From Umbilicaria muhlenbergii (lineage: Eukaryota; Ascomycota; Lecanoromycetes; Umbilicariales; Umbilicariaceae): a stretch of DNA of 64,000 bases. The stretch lies in assembly GCA_000611775.1 (NCBI GenBank), contig KK106981.1:9947183-10011182 (forward strand), given 5' to 3'. Below are positions 45,864-57,861 of the stretch, one piece after another. Each line of letters starts with the position of its first letter. Position 1 is the stretch's first letter. Both the position numbers and the translations under genes were made by a program. The notes beneath the pieces were generated by a model that worked only from the letters and a program-made list of their open reading frames with translations, had not been told where the DNA came from and made no database searches.

Positions 45864-46813
45864 CTATAGATAGTCCTTTTTACGGCTCGTTCTCATATAC
45901 GTGCCAACGTGCCATTCGACATCCCCATTCTTGTTTTCGAGCGTCCCCCCTCTAATTTCAAACAGTCTCATTGTCATCCTCGGCCCAACCTCGGCCAATT
46001 CGACACTCTGGTAGCCTGTCTTGACGAAAACATGATGCCGTACTTCCACATTGTCTTCAATATTTTTGAATGTCACCACCCGGTTTCCTACTTTGTTGTT
46101 CCCCGTCGCCGCTTCACGGGGCGGGAATAGATGTTTCAATATCTTCACAACTCGCTGGCCCAGGCGCGAAGTGAAGCCTTCGAAAATGAGATGCGGGTAA
46201 GATTCCGAGACGGTCCCCCGGCTGCTGTTGGGGATGTCATGGCGGAGAACGACGTTGTGCAGGGAGAATGAGGCAGTGGGCCCGTGAGGGAAGTGTGAGA
46301 TGGTGAGTGCTGTGGGTGTTCCACGATGCTCGTGGAGCAAAATGAGGTCCGAGAGCCCCGAGGAGTTTGCAGAGGCCACGAGGTTAGGCAGGACCAGGTT
46401 GCCCCTGTTCAAGCGGATGGAGGTTGGGAGGAGAAGGCGGATCTCCTTGGCAAACGCGGAGAGGCGGGATGAGGGATCCCGGGAGGTGGTCACAAGGACG
46501 CGGGGATCGACAATCCCGGAGAGCTGGGCGTATTCATCGTCCAGGTCGAGCTCTTCTTCCGTGGTGCGGTCGGGGCGCGATTCGTCGTATTTGTAGTCTT
46601 TGCGGAGTTCTTTGTCATTCGCGATGGAAGGGTCGAGAGGCTTTCCCGTTGCGAGAGAGGCTTTGAGCTTTGCGCGCTTTTCTGCAATTTCCGCATCGCG
46701 GAGCGTGAGGGCACGCCTTGTTGGGCTGTCAGTAGACGTCAGGAGCATGGTAGGGTCGGGCACACGAACCGGTAGAGGTAGTCACGGCGCTGCCGCGCCT
46801 GTCTTCGTATCAT
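45864..46813 (-). CDS. IMP4: U3 snoRNP protein IMP4 (Brix domain), 298 aa
   Basis: Component of the small-subunit processome that helps U3 snoRNA pair with pre-rRNA in the nucleolus. The CDS is join(45864..46716, 46770..46813) on the minus strand. Exon 1 encodes MIRRQARQRRDYLYR. A 53 bp intron (46717-46769, GTTCGT donor, AAG acceptor) is removed in phase 2, giving RALTLRDAEIAEK. The Brix domain covers about residues 84-275, with TTSRDPSSRL, RLNRGN and LILLHEHRG blocks typical of IMP4. The length is normal for the family (about 290-300 aa). It is divergent from UPF1 with 438 bp between start codons. Without the intron the conserved N-terminus would be lost, which supports the splice model. Confidence 0.95.
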
Positions 46814-47251
46814 GTCGTTAGTAGTTCAGTATGCATTTTTGCTGTTGAATCAGAATGTACTGAACTATTCAAGGGAAGCACAAGACCCTTCAGGCTCCCC
46901 AGGCTTGCGGTGATGAAGGTGGAGTAAAAATTTTGGCGAGGTAAGGTTCGGGATCTACGTTGCGGCGCTTTGCTCATGGCTTCTGAATCGCCAACACCTT
47001 TCGCCTCCCGCTTTCCACCGCACCGCAACCGAATCTGGTACCTGTCTTTTTCCTCGACCTTTTCAAATCCTTGTGAGCAACGGTGATGAGGTCACGCGCC
47101 TTAGCACTCTCCCACTGACAAGGCACCGCGACACCCATTCGACGCTCGACAAGGCCCGCCACTCTGGAGAACGCCAACTCTCATCGAGGTAGACTCAGTG
47201 CAGCACTTACACATGAGTGGTTTTAAGTCACGGCCCTGAATCTCAGCTGAC
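46814..47251. promoter_or_regulatory. Shared divergent promoter region IMP4 / UPF1
   Basis: 438 bp between the two start codons. It must hold both 5' leaders and promoters. A short upstream ORF of the UPF1 side lies at 47213-47239. I see no well-defined TATA box. Confidence 0.6.
47213..47239 (+). other. 8-codon upstream ORF before UPF1
   Basis: ATG AGT GGT through CCC TGA, in the same frame as the main ATG at 47252 and ending 12 bases before it. It matters only if the transcript starts upstream of 47213, which the sequence cannot show. Confidence 0.4.
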
Positions 47252-50200
47252 ATGGAGGGTGCTTTCACACATCTGGGCAATCACCTGATTTCGGATTCTG
47301 CCTCGACTATCAATGCGGGCGACGACCTGTCAACTATCGACCCAGACGAGAGCATTCTTGATAGGGAGTATGGCAGAGGCAATCTTACTGGAGGTCCAAG
47401 GAGGCGCCGACACGATGATGAGGACGAGGTCACCGAAGCCTTCGACGACGACGATCTGGAGAGTATGGTCAGCATGGCAGTGGATGGTATCAACGGCAAG
47501 GCCGGTCTAAGAGCTGAGGAGGAGAAGGAACTGCCACCACACGCATGCGCGTGGGTCTATCCTTTGATCGTTCGAAGGACTCTCAGTCTGGCTAACAGTT
47601 GCGCAGTTATTGTGGCATCCACAACCCAAGCAGCGTTGTCAGGTGCTTGGCATGTAGCAAGTGGTTCTGCAGCGCGCGTGGCAATACCTCCTCTTCCCAT
47701 ATTATCAACCACCTTGTCCGTGCCCGCCACAAGGAGGTGCAACTACATCCGGGGTCATCGTTGGGGGACACGGTGCTGGAATGCTACAACTGTGGCACAA
47801 AAAATGTCTTTCTCTTGGGCTTTATCCCTGCGAAATCAGATACCGTAGTCGTTCTCCTCTGCCGTCAGCCTTGCGCTTCGATGCCTTCTTCCAAGGATAT
47901 GAACTGGGACGTTTCACGGTGGCAGCCATTGATCGAAGATCGCTCTTTCCTGCCTTGGCTCGTGTCTGCGCCATCAGATCAAGAGCAATTACGTGCCCGT
48001 CATTTAAGCCCTCAAATGATTGCTAAGCTCGAAGAGATGTGGAAAGATAACGCAGCAGCCACAATCGCCGATCTCGAGAAAGGCGCCGGGGTGGACGACG
48101 AGCCTGCTCCAGTTTTGCTACGTTATGACGATGCCTACCAATACCAGAATGTTTTTGGACCACTCGTGAAGATCGAAGCCGACTATGACCGAAAGCTGAA
48201 AGAATCTCAGTCTCAAGATGGGCTGATTGTTCGCTGGGATTTTGGCCTCAACAACAAACACCTGGCTAGCTTCGTGCTACCGAAACTCGAATTAGGGGAT
48301 GTCAAACTCGCTGTAGGGGACGAGATGCGCATTAAGTACACAGGAGAACTTCGCCCGCACTGGGAGGGGGTGGGATACGTGATCAAGATACCAAACAATC
48401 AGTCAGACGAAGTCACCATTGAACTACGAGCCAAGGGAGATCACAAGTCTGTGCCCACAGAATGCACCCACAACTTCAGCGCAGATTATGTGTGGAAAGC
48501 AACGTCGTTCGACCGCATGCAACTCGCCATGAAGACCTTCGCGGTGGATGAGATGAGCGTTTCTGGTTACATCTTCCATCGTTTACTAGGTCATGAGGTT
48601 GCCGCAGCGCCAATGAAGACGCAGATGCCCAAAAAGTACAGTGTACCTGGCCTTCCAGAGCTTAACGGCAGTCAGATAAACGCAGTCAAGAGTGTTCTCC
48701 AGAAACCCCTGAGCTTAATCCAAGGCCCTCCGGGCACGGGGAAAACGGTTACTTCAGCGACTATCATCTACCATCTTGCAAAGATCAATGGAGGCCAAGT
48801 CCTTGTGTGCGCTCCCTCCAATGTCGCCGTCGATCAACTCTGCGAACGTATCCATAAGACAGGCCTGAAAACCGTTCGTGTTACGGCCAAGTCGCGCGAG
48901 GATGTGGAGTCTCCAGTCGGCTTTCTCTCACTTCACGAGCAGGTCCGCATGAACGACAGCAACATCGAGCTCGTGAAGCTTAATCAGCTTAAAAGCGAAC
49001 TCGGAGAACTATCAAGCCAGGACGAGAAGAAGTTTAAGCAGCTGACCCGTAACGCGGAACGTGAGATCTTGACTAATGCTGATGTTATCTGCTGTACTTG
49101 TGTGGGTGCCGGTGATCCGCGACTTGCCAAGTTCAAGTTCCGCACTGTACTCATCGACGAATCCACCCAGTCGGCGGAGCCAGAGTGCATGATACCGCTG
49201 GTGCTTGGTTGCAAACAAGTCGTGCTTGTCGGTGACCACCAGCAACTGGGTCCGGTCATTATGAACAAGAAGGCTGCAAAAGCAGGCTTGAATCAATCAC
49301 TGTTCGAACGACTCGTCATTCTGGGCTGCGCGCCAATCCGGTTGAATGTCCAATATCGCATGCATCCATGTCTATCCGAGTTCCCTTCGAACATGTTCTA
49401 CGAGGGGTCGTTGCAGAACGGCGTGACCATGCAACAGCGTCTCCGTCGTGACGTTGATTTCCCCTGGCCAGTAGTCGATTCGCCCATGATGTTCTGGTCC
49501 AATCTCGGCAATGAAGAGATATCAGCTTCTGGTACTTCCTATCTCAATCGCACCGAGGCCTCCAACGTCGAGAAGATCATCACTCGCTTCTTCAAGGCCG
49601 GCGTACACCCTGCCGATATCGGTATCATTACCCCATATGAAGGCCAGCGAAGCTACGTGGTTAGCTCCATGCAGACCAATGGTACCTTCAAGAAGGAGAA
49701 TTACAAAGAGATCGAGGTTGCATCAGTCGATGCGTTCCAAGGACGAGAAAAAGATTTCATCGTACTCTCTTGCGTTCGCTCGAATGACCACCAGGGCATC
49801 GGCTTCCTGAGTGACCCTCGCCGTCTCAACGTAGCCCTCACTCGTGCGAAGTACGGATTGGTCATTCTTGGCAACCCGAAGGTTTTGTCGAAGCATCCTC
49901 TCTGGCATTACCTCCTCCTTCATTTCAAAGAGCGTAACTGCCTTGTCGAGGGTCCTCTCTCCAACCTGCAAATATCTTTGCTGCAATTCAGTCGCCCCAA
50001 GCAGTCTTACCGTGGCCCTCAACGGTACCAAATGGCGTATCAGCACGCTTCTAACATGGCCGGGGGAATGGCCAATGGACGCAATGGGCATCGACAGGAG
50101 TACAACGACTCGGGATCTGTTGTCGGATATATCCCAGATGATGTATCATCAGTGCACTCCTCTGCCCTGGGAGGGGTAGGAGTTCCCTCTGCTTATCCTC

Positions 50201-50601
50201 CCATGTTCTCTGGTTTCCAAGACGCTTGGCCTGGGCTTGCTGGAGGTCGCCGTATCAACGGACACAAGGGCCGAGTTGGTCCTGAGAGCATTGCCGGTGA
50301 GTCAGTCGCTGCCACCGAATCCGACATCAACGGAGCCAGCACCATCGACGGTAAGGGTGTCGGTCAGGGTGGAGTGAGCTTGGCCGGCCTCAGCATCAGT
50401 GATGCGAAGCAGGCCAGCCTTAGCCAGTCCGATCGGTTGAAACGCTACGTCGAATCCGGCGGCCGTAGCGGCGACTCCGGCAGTGTCTTCGGCGGAAGTT
50501 CCGCCAGCCGGTTACCTCGAGGCGTACCCGGCGACGATGATGACGCGAGGAGTGTCTCCACCGCCTTTGCCAGCCAAGTTGGGCTTGGAAACTACGATTG
50601 A
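47252..50601 (+). CDS. UPF1: Nonsense-mediated decay RNA helicase UPF1/NAM7, 1097 aa
   Basis: ATP-dependent 5'-3' superfamily 1 helicase that triggers decay of mRNAs with premature stops. The CDS is join(47252..47550, 47607..50601); the 56 bp intron (GTGGGT...GCGCAG) splits the Ala codon before YCGIH in the zinc-rich CH domain. The CH domain spans about residues 95-265 with its Cys/His pairs ([26 protein letters not shown]). Helicase motifs are Walker A GPPGTGKT at about 473, motif [12 protein letters not shown] at about 617, [15 protein letters not shown] at about 807 and [11 protein letters not shown] at about 838. The C-terminus after about 900 is Gly/Ser-rich with scattered SQ sites. The N-terminal 95 residues are acidic. 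Length and order match fungal UPF1. Confidence 0.96.
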
Positions 50602-53600
50602 TTGGAAAGGCGACCATCTGCTAATCGTTCTGGTCACGATGACAGGATGCGATCACTATAGGTTGACCTGAAAGGGCCTGGCAGGCGCCTGCACCACCAA
50701 GGGTACCGACGGCGTTGCACGCTACGGACCGCTCGAGCAGTCAAGGTGTCAAACGTCTAGGGCTCGGAAGGGATGCCAGAGGGCAGGACGCAACCATTGC
50801 TTGTGAGGGAGGAGAGGAAGCGAGTAGAGGGGGAGATGGGGAATTTTGTGTTCGTTCGGAGTGCTTCGTGCGACCGACGCTGCTGCGTGTGGCGGGCGTT
50901 GGCCCGCTCTCATGACCATCGTGCGCAAGACCGGTCATCGAGCTGATTAACTGTCCCTTGTGTTCGATGCGTTGTTACCAGCTTGCGCTTGCTAGCATCA
51001 CGATCATTTACAGCGCTGGAATTTCGTCTGATTTCTGCTGTTCAGCAGTCACACTCTTTCCACGGCTCGGTCGGTAGGATAGCATACTTAGCACCACGGT
51101 ACCTTCTCAAGCTCGTGCGCACGTTGAGGCACGATAACAATGCGGAAGAAAGATGCGGCATCGTACCGACTGGTGACGATGGTGATGTAGCCCTCAGGTA
51201 GTTGATACTCGTCTGCTCTGCACGCTGCTTACGATACATTCGCATCGTCGTAGTCCATTACGCATTCGTTCGGTCCAGAGCGCTCGGTGACTTGGATGTT
51301 GTAGAGCACGTCGACCATCGCCGGCACTTGACCATGTGACGAGGGAACCGATTGAGTGATTGATGCATAGGTGCGTCGAACATCTACATGGCCCTGTACA
51401 TTTGCATGGGAGAAGGGGTCCACGGCCCCTCCCCTTTTGTGCATGGCATCACCTTAAATTGTGCATGCCGTCAGTGTCATTCGTGCCTTGGTAGTGCCCG
51501 CATTAGCGCCGCATGAATGAAGGCGCCCTTCCGCTCCACTGCAAGCACTTGGATCCGTCCGACCCTTTCGGCAATCAACCTGCGACGATGTGGCAGCCAT
51601 GACCGCCGAGCCCTTTCGTGGGCCCTCCCCTGACTGATGCCGCGCCGTTGTCGCTACAGCTGCTGCTACCGTTGCTTCTACTGCCATTGCTACTGCCATT
51701 GCTGCTGCCATTGCTGCTGCTAGTACTACTGCTGTTGATATTACTACTGCTGCTGCTAATGTGGCTGCTACTGCTATGCAACCGCTGCATACCTTAGGCG
51801 CGCGGTACCTGGCTGGTAGACGGCGGAGCGCTCAAGAAAGGCTAGACTCTCAACTCTCTTGCGATCACCTTAAAGGGAGATAGAGCGATCATTGTTTTAC
51901 CGGAGGGGCTGACCGGCGTAGACCTCGCCCTTTGTACAAGATGTTAGTAGTACCAATCATCAGAGTTCTTCCCCGCAGCAGGACCCACTGGGCCCTCGGC
52001 TGGGCGAGCAGCAAGTGTGGCCACAGGTCACAAGAGTGACATCCGGAGCACAGCTTGGTAGCGTTCAACTGGGCAGATACAACTCGCGTATGCCCTACCG
52101 ATGCGCCATTGTTGATGTGTAGCATGGCACGTCTTCGGCCGAATGTTGTCTCCGTTACAGAAAACTCCCACCACGATTAGGATTTCGGAGAGCCTCTTCG
52201 AGCCTCAGAAATGGAACAAATCAGAAAGCCACTTTCGTACATGTATCTGACGGCGAAGAAGCCACACCGGCAGATCGACCTGGTGATGGCCAATCCATTC
52301 GCTGTGGATCGCCGGCGGTCGATCTATCACGATAAAGAGGAGATCGATGACGCTGAATTGGGCCAGACGTCGTCGGGCCCGGCGTCACGCCCGTGCAGAA
52401 AGCCGGGAGAGGTTAAGGAAGGGGTTGGCTCAGGGGCCGTCCACAAGCGAGATTACGGCGGATGTTCCATGTGCGCCGCTCAAGGGTCCTTGCATGTGCC
52501 TCGCGCCGGACCCATGTGAGAGTCAAGGAACACCAAGCCTTTGATGAGGATCAGCATTGTTTAGATTATTGAGATTATTTAGATAAGCCAGCGAATGGCC
52601 GTAACCTGCAATAGGCATGGCGCGTTTGCAACGCAAGACGTCCGTTGTAATTTGACTGCCGCACTCTGCCCTGGACCCTCTGGCCCTCTCCTTTTGCGCA
52701 GAACAGCGCTCGGCCAGTTATGCGAGTCTTAGTTGTACCATTTGATCCTTCTGCAACGAACCTTCTGCAAAAGCTCAATCACAGGGTCAAGCTGATTGAA
52801 GGGGGTGAAGTAAGTGAGCAGCCGCAATTCGGTCTCGGCACGGAGGAGATTGGGGAAACGGAGATTGGCGAGTGTGCTTGATTGAAACAGCCGGAACAGG
52901 CAAAGCAGCTGTTACATTGCAGCGGCACCTCTCTATTCCAAACTTCTACGATATGAATGAGGCAAGGTGGTCGGTAATGGTGAAGCGAGGTGAGGTGAGG
53001 TGAGGTATGGCACAATCTTGGCTGGCGTTAAAGTTGCAAGAGCCAGATCAACCGCGTCGGGCTGTCCCAATGAGAATGCAGACGAGAACGACCGGCTTGT
53101 TTCAACATCCTGAGAGTTTTGACTGGACTCGGTAAGGTGGCGGTACGTAAGCCATGGCAGAGAGAGACGAAGGATGAGTGGACGAGGGACAAGGGGGGAG
53201 GGGCTGAAGCGCTTTTCCGTCATGGAAAAACGCCTTCGCTGCTTCACACCTCGCCCTCATCTCACTTGGACCCCGTCTGACATATTGACATGATGATCTA
53301 GCACAGATGACCGACATTTGATGCGGGAATGAGACCGAGGACGAAGACAATGACATGAGAATGAGAAATGTGCCGGGCTTGAAGGCGCTCAACGGAGGTG
53401 TTTCGCTGCTCTGGCCTCGGACCTGTGGAGTACTTGAATTGGCACCGTCCCTGTTGGAAATCCATCATGCCATGTCCTTGTCTTTGCCACTTGCCCCTGT
53501 CCCGTCCTTGTCCCTGAACAGCTAAGGTACCTACCTTACCTAATCTCCCCCCTTCGCGCTAGATCCTCCCTTCAGCTTCACGGTCCATTTAGACTCTGGC

Positions 53601-54005
53601 CTTGGGAGGACGGGAAAACGCCATCACCAATCAAACTAGTCTCAATTTGAACTGCCGCAGACTTGCATCTACTTAATATTCTTCACTCCCGTCACTCTCT
53701 CATCTCTTCCTCACTCACTCACTCGCTGTTGCCTCATCATCAAACATCTTCCCCTCCAATTTCACTGTCCTTTCTGCGCGGCATAGAGTCTGAGACTCTG
53801 ACGCACCACGATCATTATTGTCGCTCATTCAACCTCTTCAGCTGCTCCACCCACGTTCTTTACACCCTTACTCAAAGCACCACTGCCTGCTCCGTCTTAC
53901 CATTCGACACTCTAGATTTGACATCTAGTCTCCTTTCTCCTCCTGCACCAAACTGTTACTTTCAATCAAATACTTACAACAAATACTTGAACGCGTACGC
54001 GCAAC
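50602..54005. other. Intergenic, 3.4 kb
   Basis: Long non-coding stretch between UPF1 and the WSC gene, both on the + strand. It contains a trinucleotide array (51655-51780), an AGGTG pentamer run (about 52987-53006) and, near its right end (53660-53960), a CT-rich stretch with repeated CACT that is a plausible 5' leader of the WSC gene. Short ORFs, such as 52211-52519 (+), show no known domain. Confidence 0.55.
51655..51780. repeat. Imperfect GCT/ACT trinucleotide array
   Basis: About 125 bp of CTG, CTA, ATT and GCC triplets, dominated by GCT (AGC on the minus strand, where it would read poly-Ser/Asn/Gly). Imperfect microsatellite; no gene around it is supported. Confidence 0.85.
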
Positions 54006-56146
54006 ATGCATATCAACAAGGTCAACACAGTCGCCCTCGGGCTTCTGTCGACCTTTGCTGCTCCTGCGGCTGCATTCTGGCGCTTGCCGTGCAAGACTCC
54101 CATCGTCGTTGAGCGTGCGGATCCAGTCGTCAGCCCCGGAAAGCCGTCTGGTCACGTCCACACCATCATGGGAGGTAACGGATTCGGCTTCACCATGGAT
54201 TACGCCTCCACTCAATCATCAACCTGTTCTTCGTGCACTGTCATTGGCGACAAGTCCAACTACTGGGTACCAACTCTGTATTATCATGCTCAGAATGGTA
54301 GTTTCATTTCCGTCGGTCAGAGCGGTGGTGCTACAGTTTACTATGAGTTTGTGTACCGGCCGCAATCTGCTTCAGGATCTGATACTGACGGTTTTCTAGG
54401 CAGCGTGCGACTTACCCGGGCAAGACTCTGCAGGCATTCCCAGAAGGCTTTCGTATGGTAGCCGGCAACCCTGAGCTGCGCAACTTCACCGCCACAGAGC
54501 AACAAGAGGCTGTGTTGTATGCTTGCTTGAACTACAACGGTCCCGCTACTCCTCAGACGAACGGATTCCCCACTGTCAACTGTCCAGACGGCCTTCGTAG
54601 TCAAGTCTACTTCCCTTCGTGCTGGGATGGCGTCAACCTCGATTCTGCCGACCACAAGTCACACATGGCTTACCCAGTTGACGGCTTCGATCACGGAACT
54701 TGTCCCGACTCGCACCCGCAACCTCTCATTTCCCTCTTCTATGAGATCATCTGGAATACCCCTGATTTCGCCAACGACTGGTACGGTAGCGAACAGCCAT
54801 TTGTGTGGTCCATGGGAGACCCGACTGGCTATGGGTTTCACGGTGACTTTGTGAGTGAGGCTCATCATATCTCCTATGAATCAAGGCTGACTTGGAACGT
54901 ACAGGTTAATGGCTGGGACGTGAACTTGCTTCAACAGGCGGTTACTCAATGTACTTCCGATAGCGGAAAAGTCGAGGATTGTCCGGTTTTCAAACTCACC
55001 CCTGACTCACAAGCCGAGGGTTGCATGATCGGATCTCAGGTCGACGAGCAGACTCAAGGCGTGCTCAGCGAGCTGCCTGGATGTAATCCAGTTACGACCG
55101 GACCTGGCCAGGCAACATCGGGTGACGTCTGCAATGCCACGACCACTTTGAGCGCGGCCACGTCTTTCTTCAAAGATCTGACTTCATCGAAGCATTGGTA
55201 CTACGTCGGCTGTGGCTCGGACGGCATCGGCAGCCGCACTCTCACTGGCCCTAGCCAGACTCTAGACAACATGACCGTGGAGATCTGTGTGGATTTCTGC
55301 AGCAGCCAGGGTTATAGTATCGCTGGAACAGAGTATGTCAACCAATGCTACTGCGGGAACTCCATTCCATCGGCTGCTGCTCCCGTCGCGGGTCTAGTCG
55401 GCGCCTGTACAGACAAGTGCGCAGGCGACGATACTGAATATTGTGGTGGTTATGGGGCCATATCCTTGTACGAGAAATGTGGCAGCACCTGCCAGAATGC
55501 TGGGGTTGGCAGTCCGAGTGGTAGCGCCGCAACTTCTGGAAGTACCTCAGCCGGTGCTTCTTCAGCTGCCGTGGCTCCAGCTAGCAGCAGTGGCGGTAGC
55601 TCCTCAGTAGGTGTAGCTGCTCCGGCAGCATCATCCACAAGCAATGACGTTGTTACCAGCAGCAACAAGCAAGTCGCCGCTTCTACCACCGACGCCGCGG
55701 CGCCGATCTCGACCGCTGCGTCTCCCTCTACGAGCGCATCAGCTGTCACCACCACCTCTAGTGCACCCTCCAATCTTAATCTCCCGGTCGGTTGGAAAGC
55801 CTATGGCTGCTATTCTGACAACCTCAACCCTCGTTCCCTCGATTTCAACGGCTGGTGGGGAGAGCCTGTCACCAGCTCTGGCTGCGCCAACTTCTGCAAC
55901 GCTAATGGTTATAGCATCGCCGGAACCGAAAACTCGGGGCAGTGCTTCTGCGGCCATGAGCTTGTGCAGAGCACCCAGCAGGATTCATCTGCGTGCAACA
56001 TGCCGTGCAAGGGTGACCAGAATCAGATTTGCGGGGGTAGTGCGACGCTCAGTGTTTTCTCGTCGAGTCAGCCTTCCACGAGGAGGGCGAGGAGGGCTCA
56101 TAAGCATCGTCGCGGCGCGGCTCATCATTTGGAAGTTATGTCTTAG
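54006..56146 (+). CDS. Secreted DUF1996 and double WSC-domain protein, 679 aa
   Basis: Likely a cell-wall or extracellular carbohydrate-associated protein. The CDS is join(54006..54352, 54400..54850, 54905..56146). Intron 1 (47 bp) has a TACTGAC branch and CTAG end. Intron 2 (54 bp, GTGAGT, GCTGAC, TACAG) is in frame without a stop, but removing it gives HGDFVNGWD, the expected DUF1996 sequence. A signal peptide covers about residues 1-23 (hydrophobic, ending AAPAAA). DUF1996 spans about 38-290, beginning DPVVSPGKPSGHVHTIMGG. WSC domain 1 spans about 363-457 and WSC domain 2 about 559-651, both Cys-rich with YSIAGTE and QC(Y/F)CG blocks, joined by a Ser/Ala/Thr-rich linker. The C-terminus is basic (RRARRAHKHRRG) without a clear GPI signal. 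Confidence 0.92.
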
Positions 56147-56668
56147 ATGTGATCTAAGAGCGTGGTGTCCGAGCTTGAAGCTGTGCCGGATTTTGAGACG
56201 GCGATCTTCACTTCTCCATGGTCCGACGATGGGCCAATTCACATTCATCACGTTCGTTTGAGACGAAGATTTTCTACATTGCAACCGCTTGCATAGCTGC
56301 GTGCGACACGATAGTATGCTGGACAGATGATGGATATGACAAAGCGTTTTGTAGAGACTCATAAAATTCTGTATCCTACGCTCCATACTGTGATCCCTGC
56401 TGTGAAACCCTGTTGTCGTGTAGGTCGTCAATGCATCCTGGAATGAGCTAACCAGTCTTTTACAATACTCTCCGGAATATCCAACGTTTCCTGATAACGT
56501 CTTCCATGGGAATAAACGCCCGCGACAAGGATGCTTCCATTACGCCTTATGCCCCATTTCTCGTGCCTATCTCTGTCCATGGGCCCAGGGGCGAGACTAT
56601 CATAGGCTGATGATATAGCCCTTCCCTTCCCTCTCCCCCTTTCTTCTCACGGGAACCCCCTTGCATGC
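56147..56668. other. Intergenic, convergent 3' ends, 0.5 kb
   Basis: Between the 3' ends of the WSC gene (+) and the DUF202 gene (-). No gene or RNA seen. Confidence 0.65.
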
Positions 56669-57861
56669 CTAGCGGATCGTCGTGGGATCGACGACGCACA
56701 CGACGACCAGGCTGGTGATGATCAACGCGGCGGCCACGGCGGACACGAGGGCGACACTGCCCCGGCTGGCTGGGAACTTGCCGCGGATGATCCAGAACTA
56801 CGGCGGAAAAGAGCCGAGGGTTAGCGGCCATGCGATCGGAGAAGAAGACAAAATGATGAGCAACGAGTCCGTCCTGGACGTTCTCGATCAGCAGCGCCCG
56901 GCGGAACGTACCTGACTTTCGAAATACCTCCGGCCGCCGACGAGGAGCACGAGGATGGAAATGCCCAAGAAGGTGGCGCCCAATGGTTTGCCCAGCTGCT
57001 TCATCGGGTGGCCCGGCGCCGGCTGCTTCGCGCCGCCCGGGTTGATGGACGTGTTGAGCCGGAACAGTTGCGTCACGGCGATGCCGATGGAGGCGAAGGC
57101 GAGGGAGGTGCGCAGCCAGGCGAGGAAGGTGCGTTCTACGGCGGGCGGGGGAGGGTTAGGAAGGTACTGGTGGGGGAGTGGGGGAGAAGGGGTGGGGATT
57201 GGGAGTGGGGAGAAAGGGTGGGGATTGGGAGTGGGCAGGATATATAGGTGGATGGATGGGCGGATGGGATCGTAGATCACATACCCAGAGCGAGATGATC
57301 TCTCGCCACGCTGCCCTTGTTGTCGAGTTCGACACTGCCATATTTCTCCGCCATGCTCTTCCACCACTTTCTCTTCGCGTTGCCCGGCCCGGCATCCGCC
57401 TCATCGCGCTCTGCGGGGGCGGACTGCGGGTTCCGCTGCCGCTGGCGGGAGCTGCTGGCGGCGTGGGATGCCTTCCGTTGCCGTGCATCTTCGCTCGTGT
57501 TGGTGTCCGCCTCCCGTGCCTGCCGCATGGGTGATGGTGGTGTCGTGCTGTAGTCTTTGGCGCTCCCTCGTTCCCGGCTTACTATCGGCGTGACCTCGTC
57601 GGGCGAGGAGTCCGATGTGCGCCCGTTTGGGGATGGCGATTCGGCCGCCCTCCACGGCCGGGGCATGGACGTCCCGGGCGAAGACGGGGCGGGAAACTGC
57701 ACGCTGCGCGGTCGGGTGACACCTTCTTCCGCGGCTCTTTTCGCCGAGGACCACGGGTCGGTCAGAGTGACTTCCGAACTGGACGACTCACGGGTTGGAG
57801 GCATCGGTGGGAGTGGAAGGAGCTTCAGAGAGAGGGCGGATGGAGAGGGACCCGGCGACAT
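56669..57861 (-). CDS. DUF202 integral membrane protein, 309 aa
   Basis: Three exons on the minus strand: complement(join(56669..56797, 56912..57135, 57285..57861)). Introns are 149 bp (GTATGT, CCTAACC branch, CGTAG) and 114 bp (GTACGT, GCTAAC branch, CGTAG); frames join exactly. The first 190 residues are Ser/Pro/Arg-rich and probably cytoplasmic and disordered. The DUF202 domain follows from [19 protein letters not shown], with three hydrophobic helices: [30 protein letters not shown], and [19 protein letters not shown]-like in the last exon. The [10 protein letters not shown] signature and three helices define the family (bacterial YidH, C-terminus of fungal VTC proteins). The biochemical role is unknown. 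Intron 1 contains a G-rich tandem repeat. Confidence 0.9.
57189..57236. repeat. G-rich tandem repeat within DUF202 intron 1
   Basis: Two copies of a GGGTGGGGATTGGGAGTGGG unit on the + strand, separated by a short AGAAA. On the gene strand it is a C-rich, pyrimidine-rich stretch. Confidence 0.9.

Noticed and set aside
52211-52519. Plus-strand ORF of 102 codons between UPF1 and the WSC gene
   Set aside because: Has an ATG but no recognisable motif, and the surrounding 3.4 kb shows no other coding signal.
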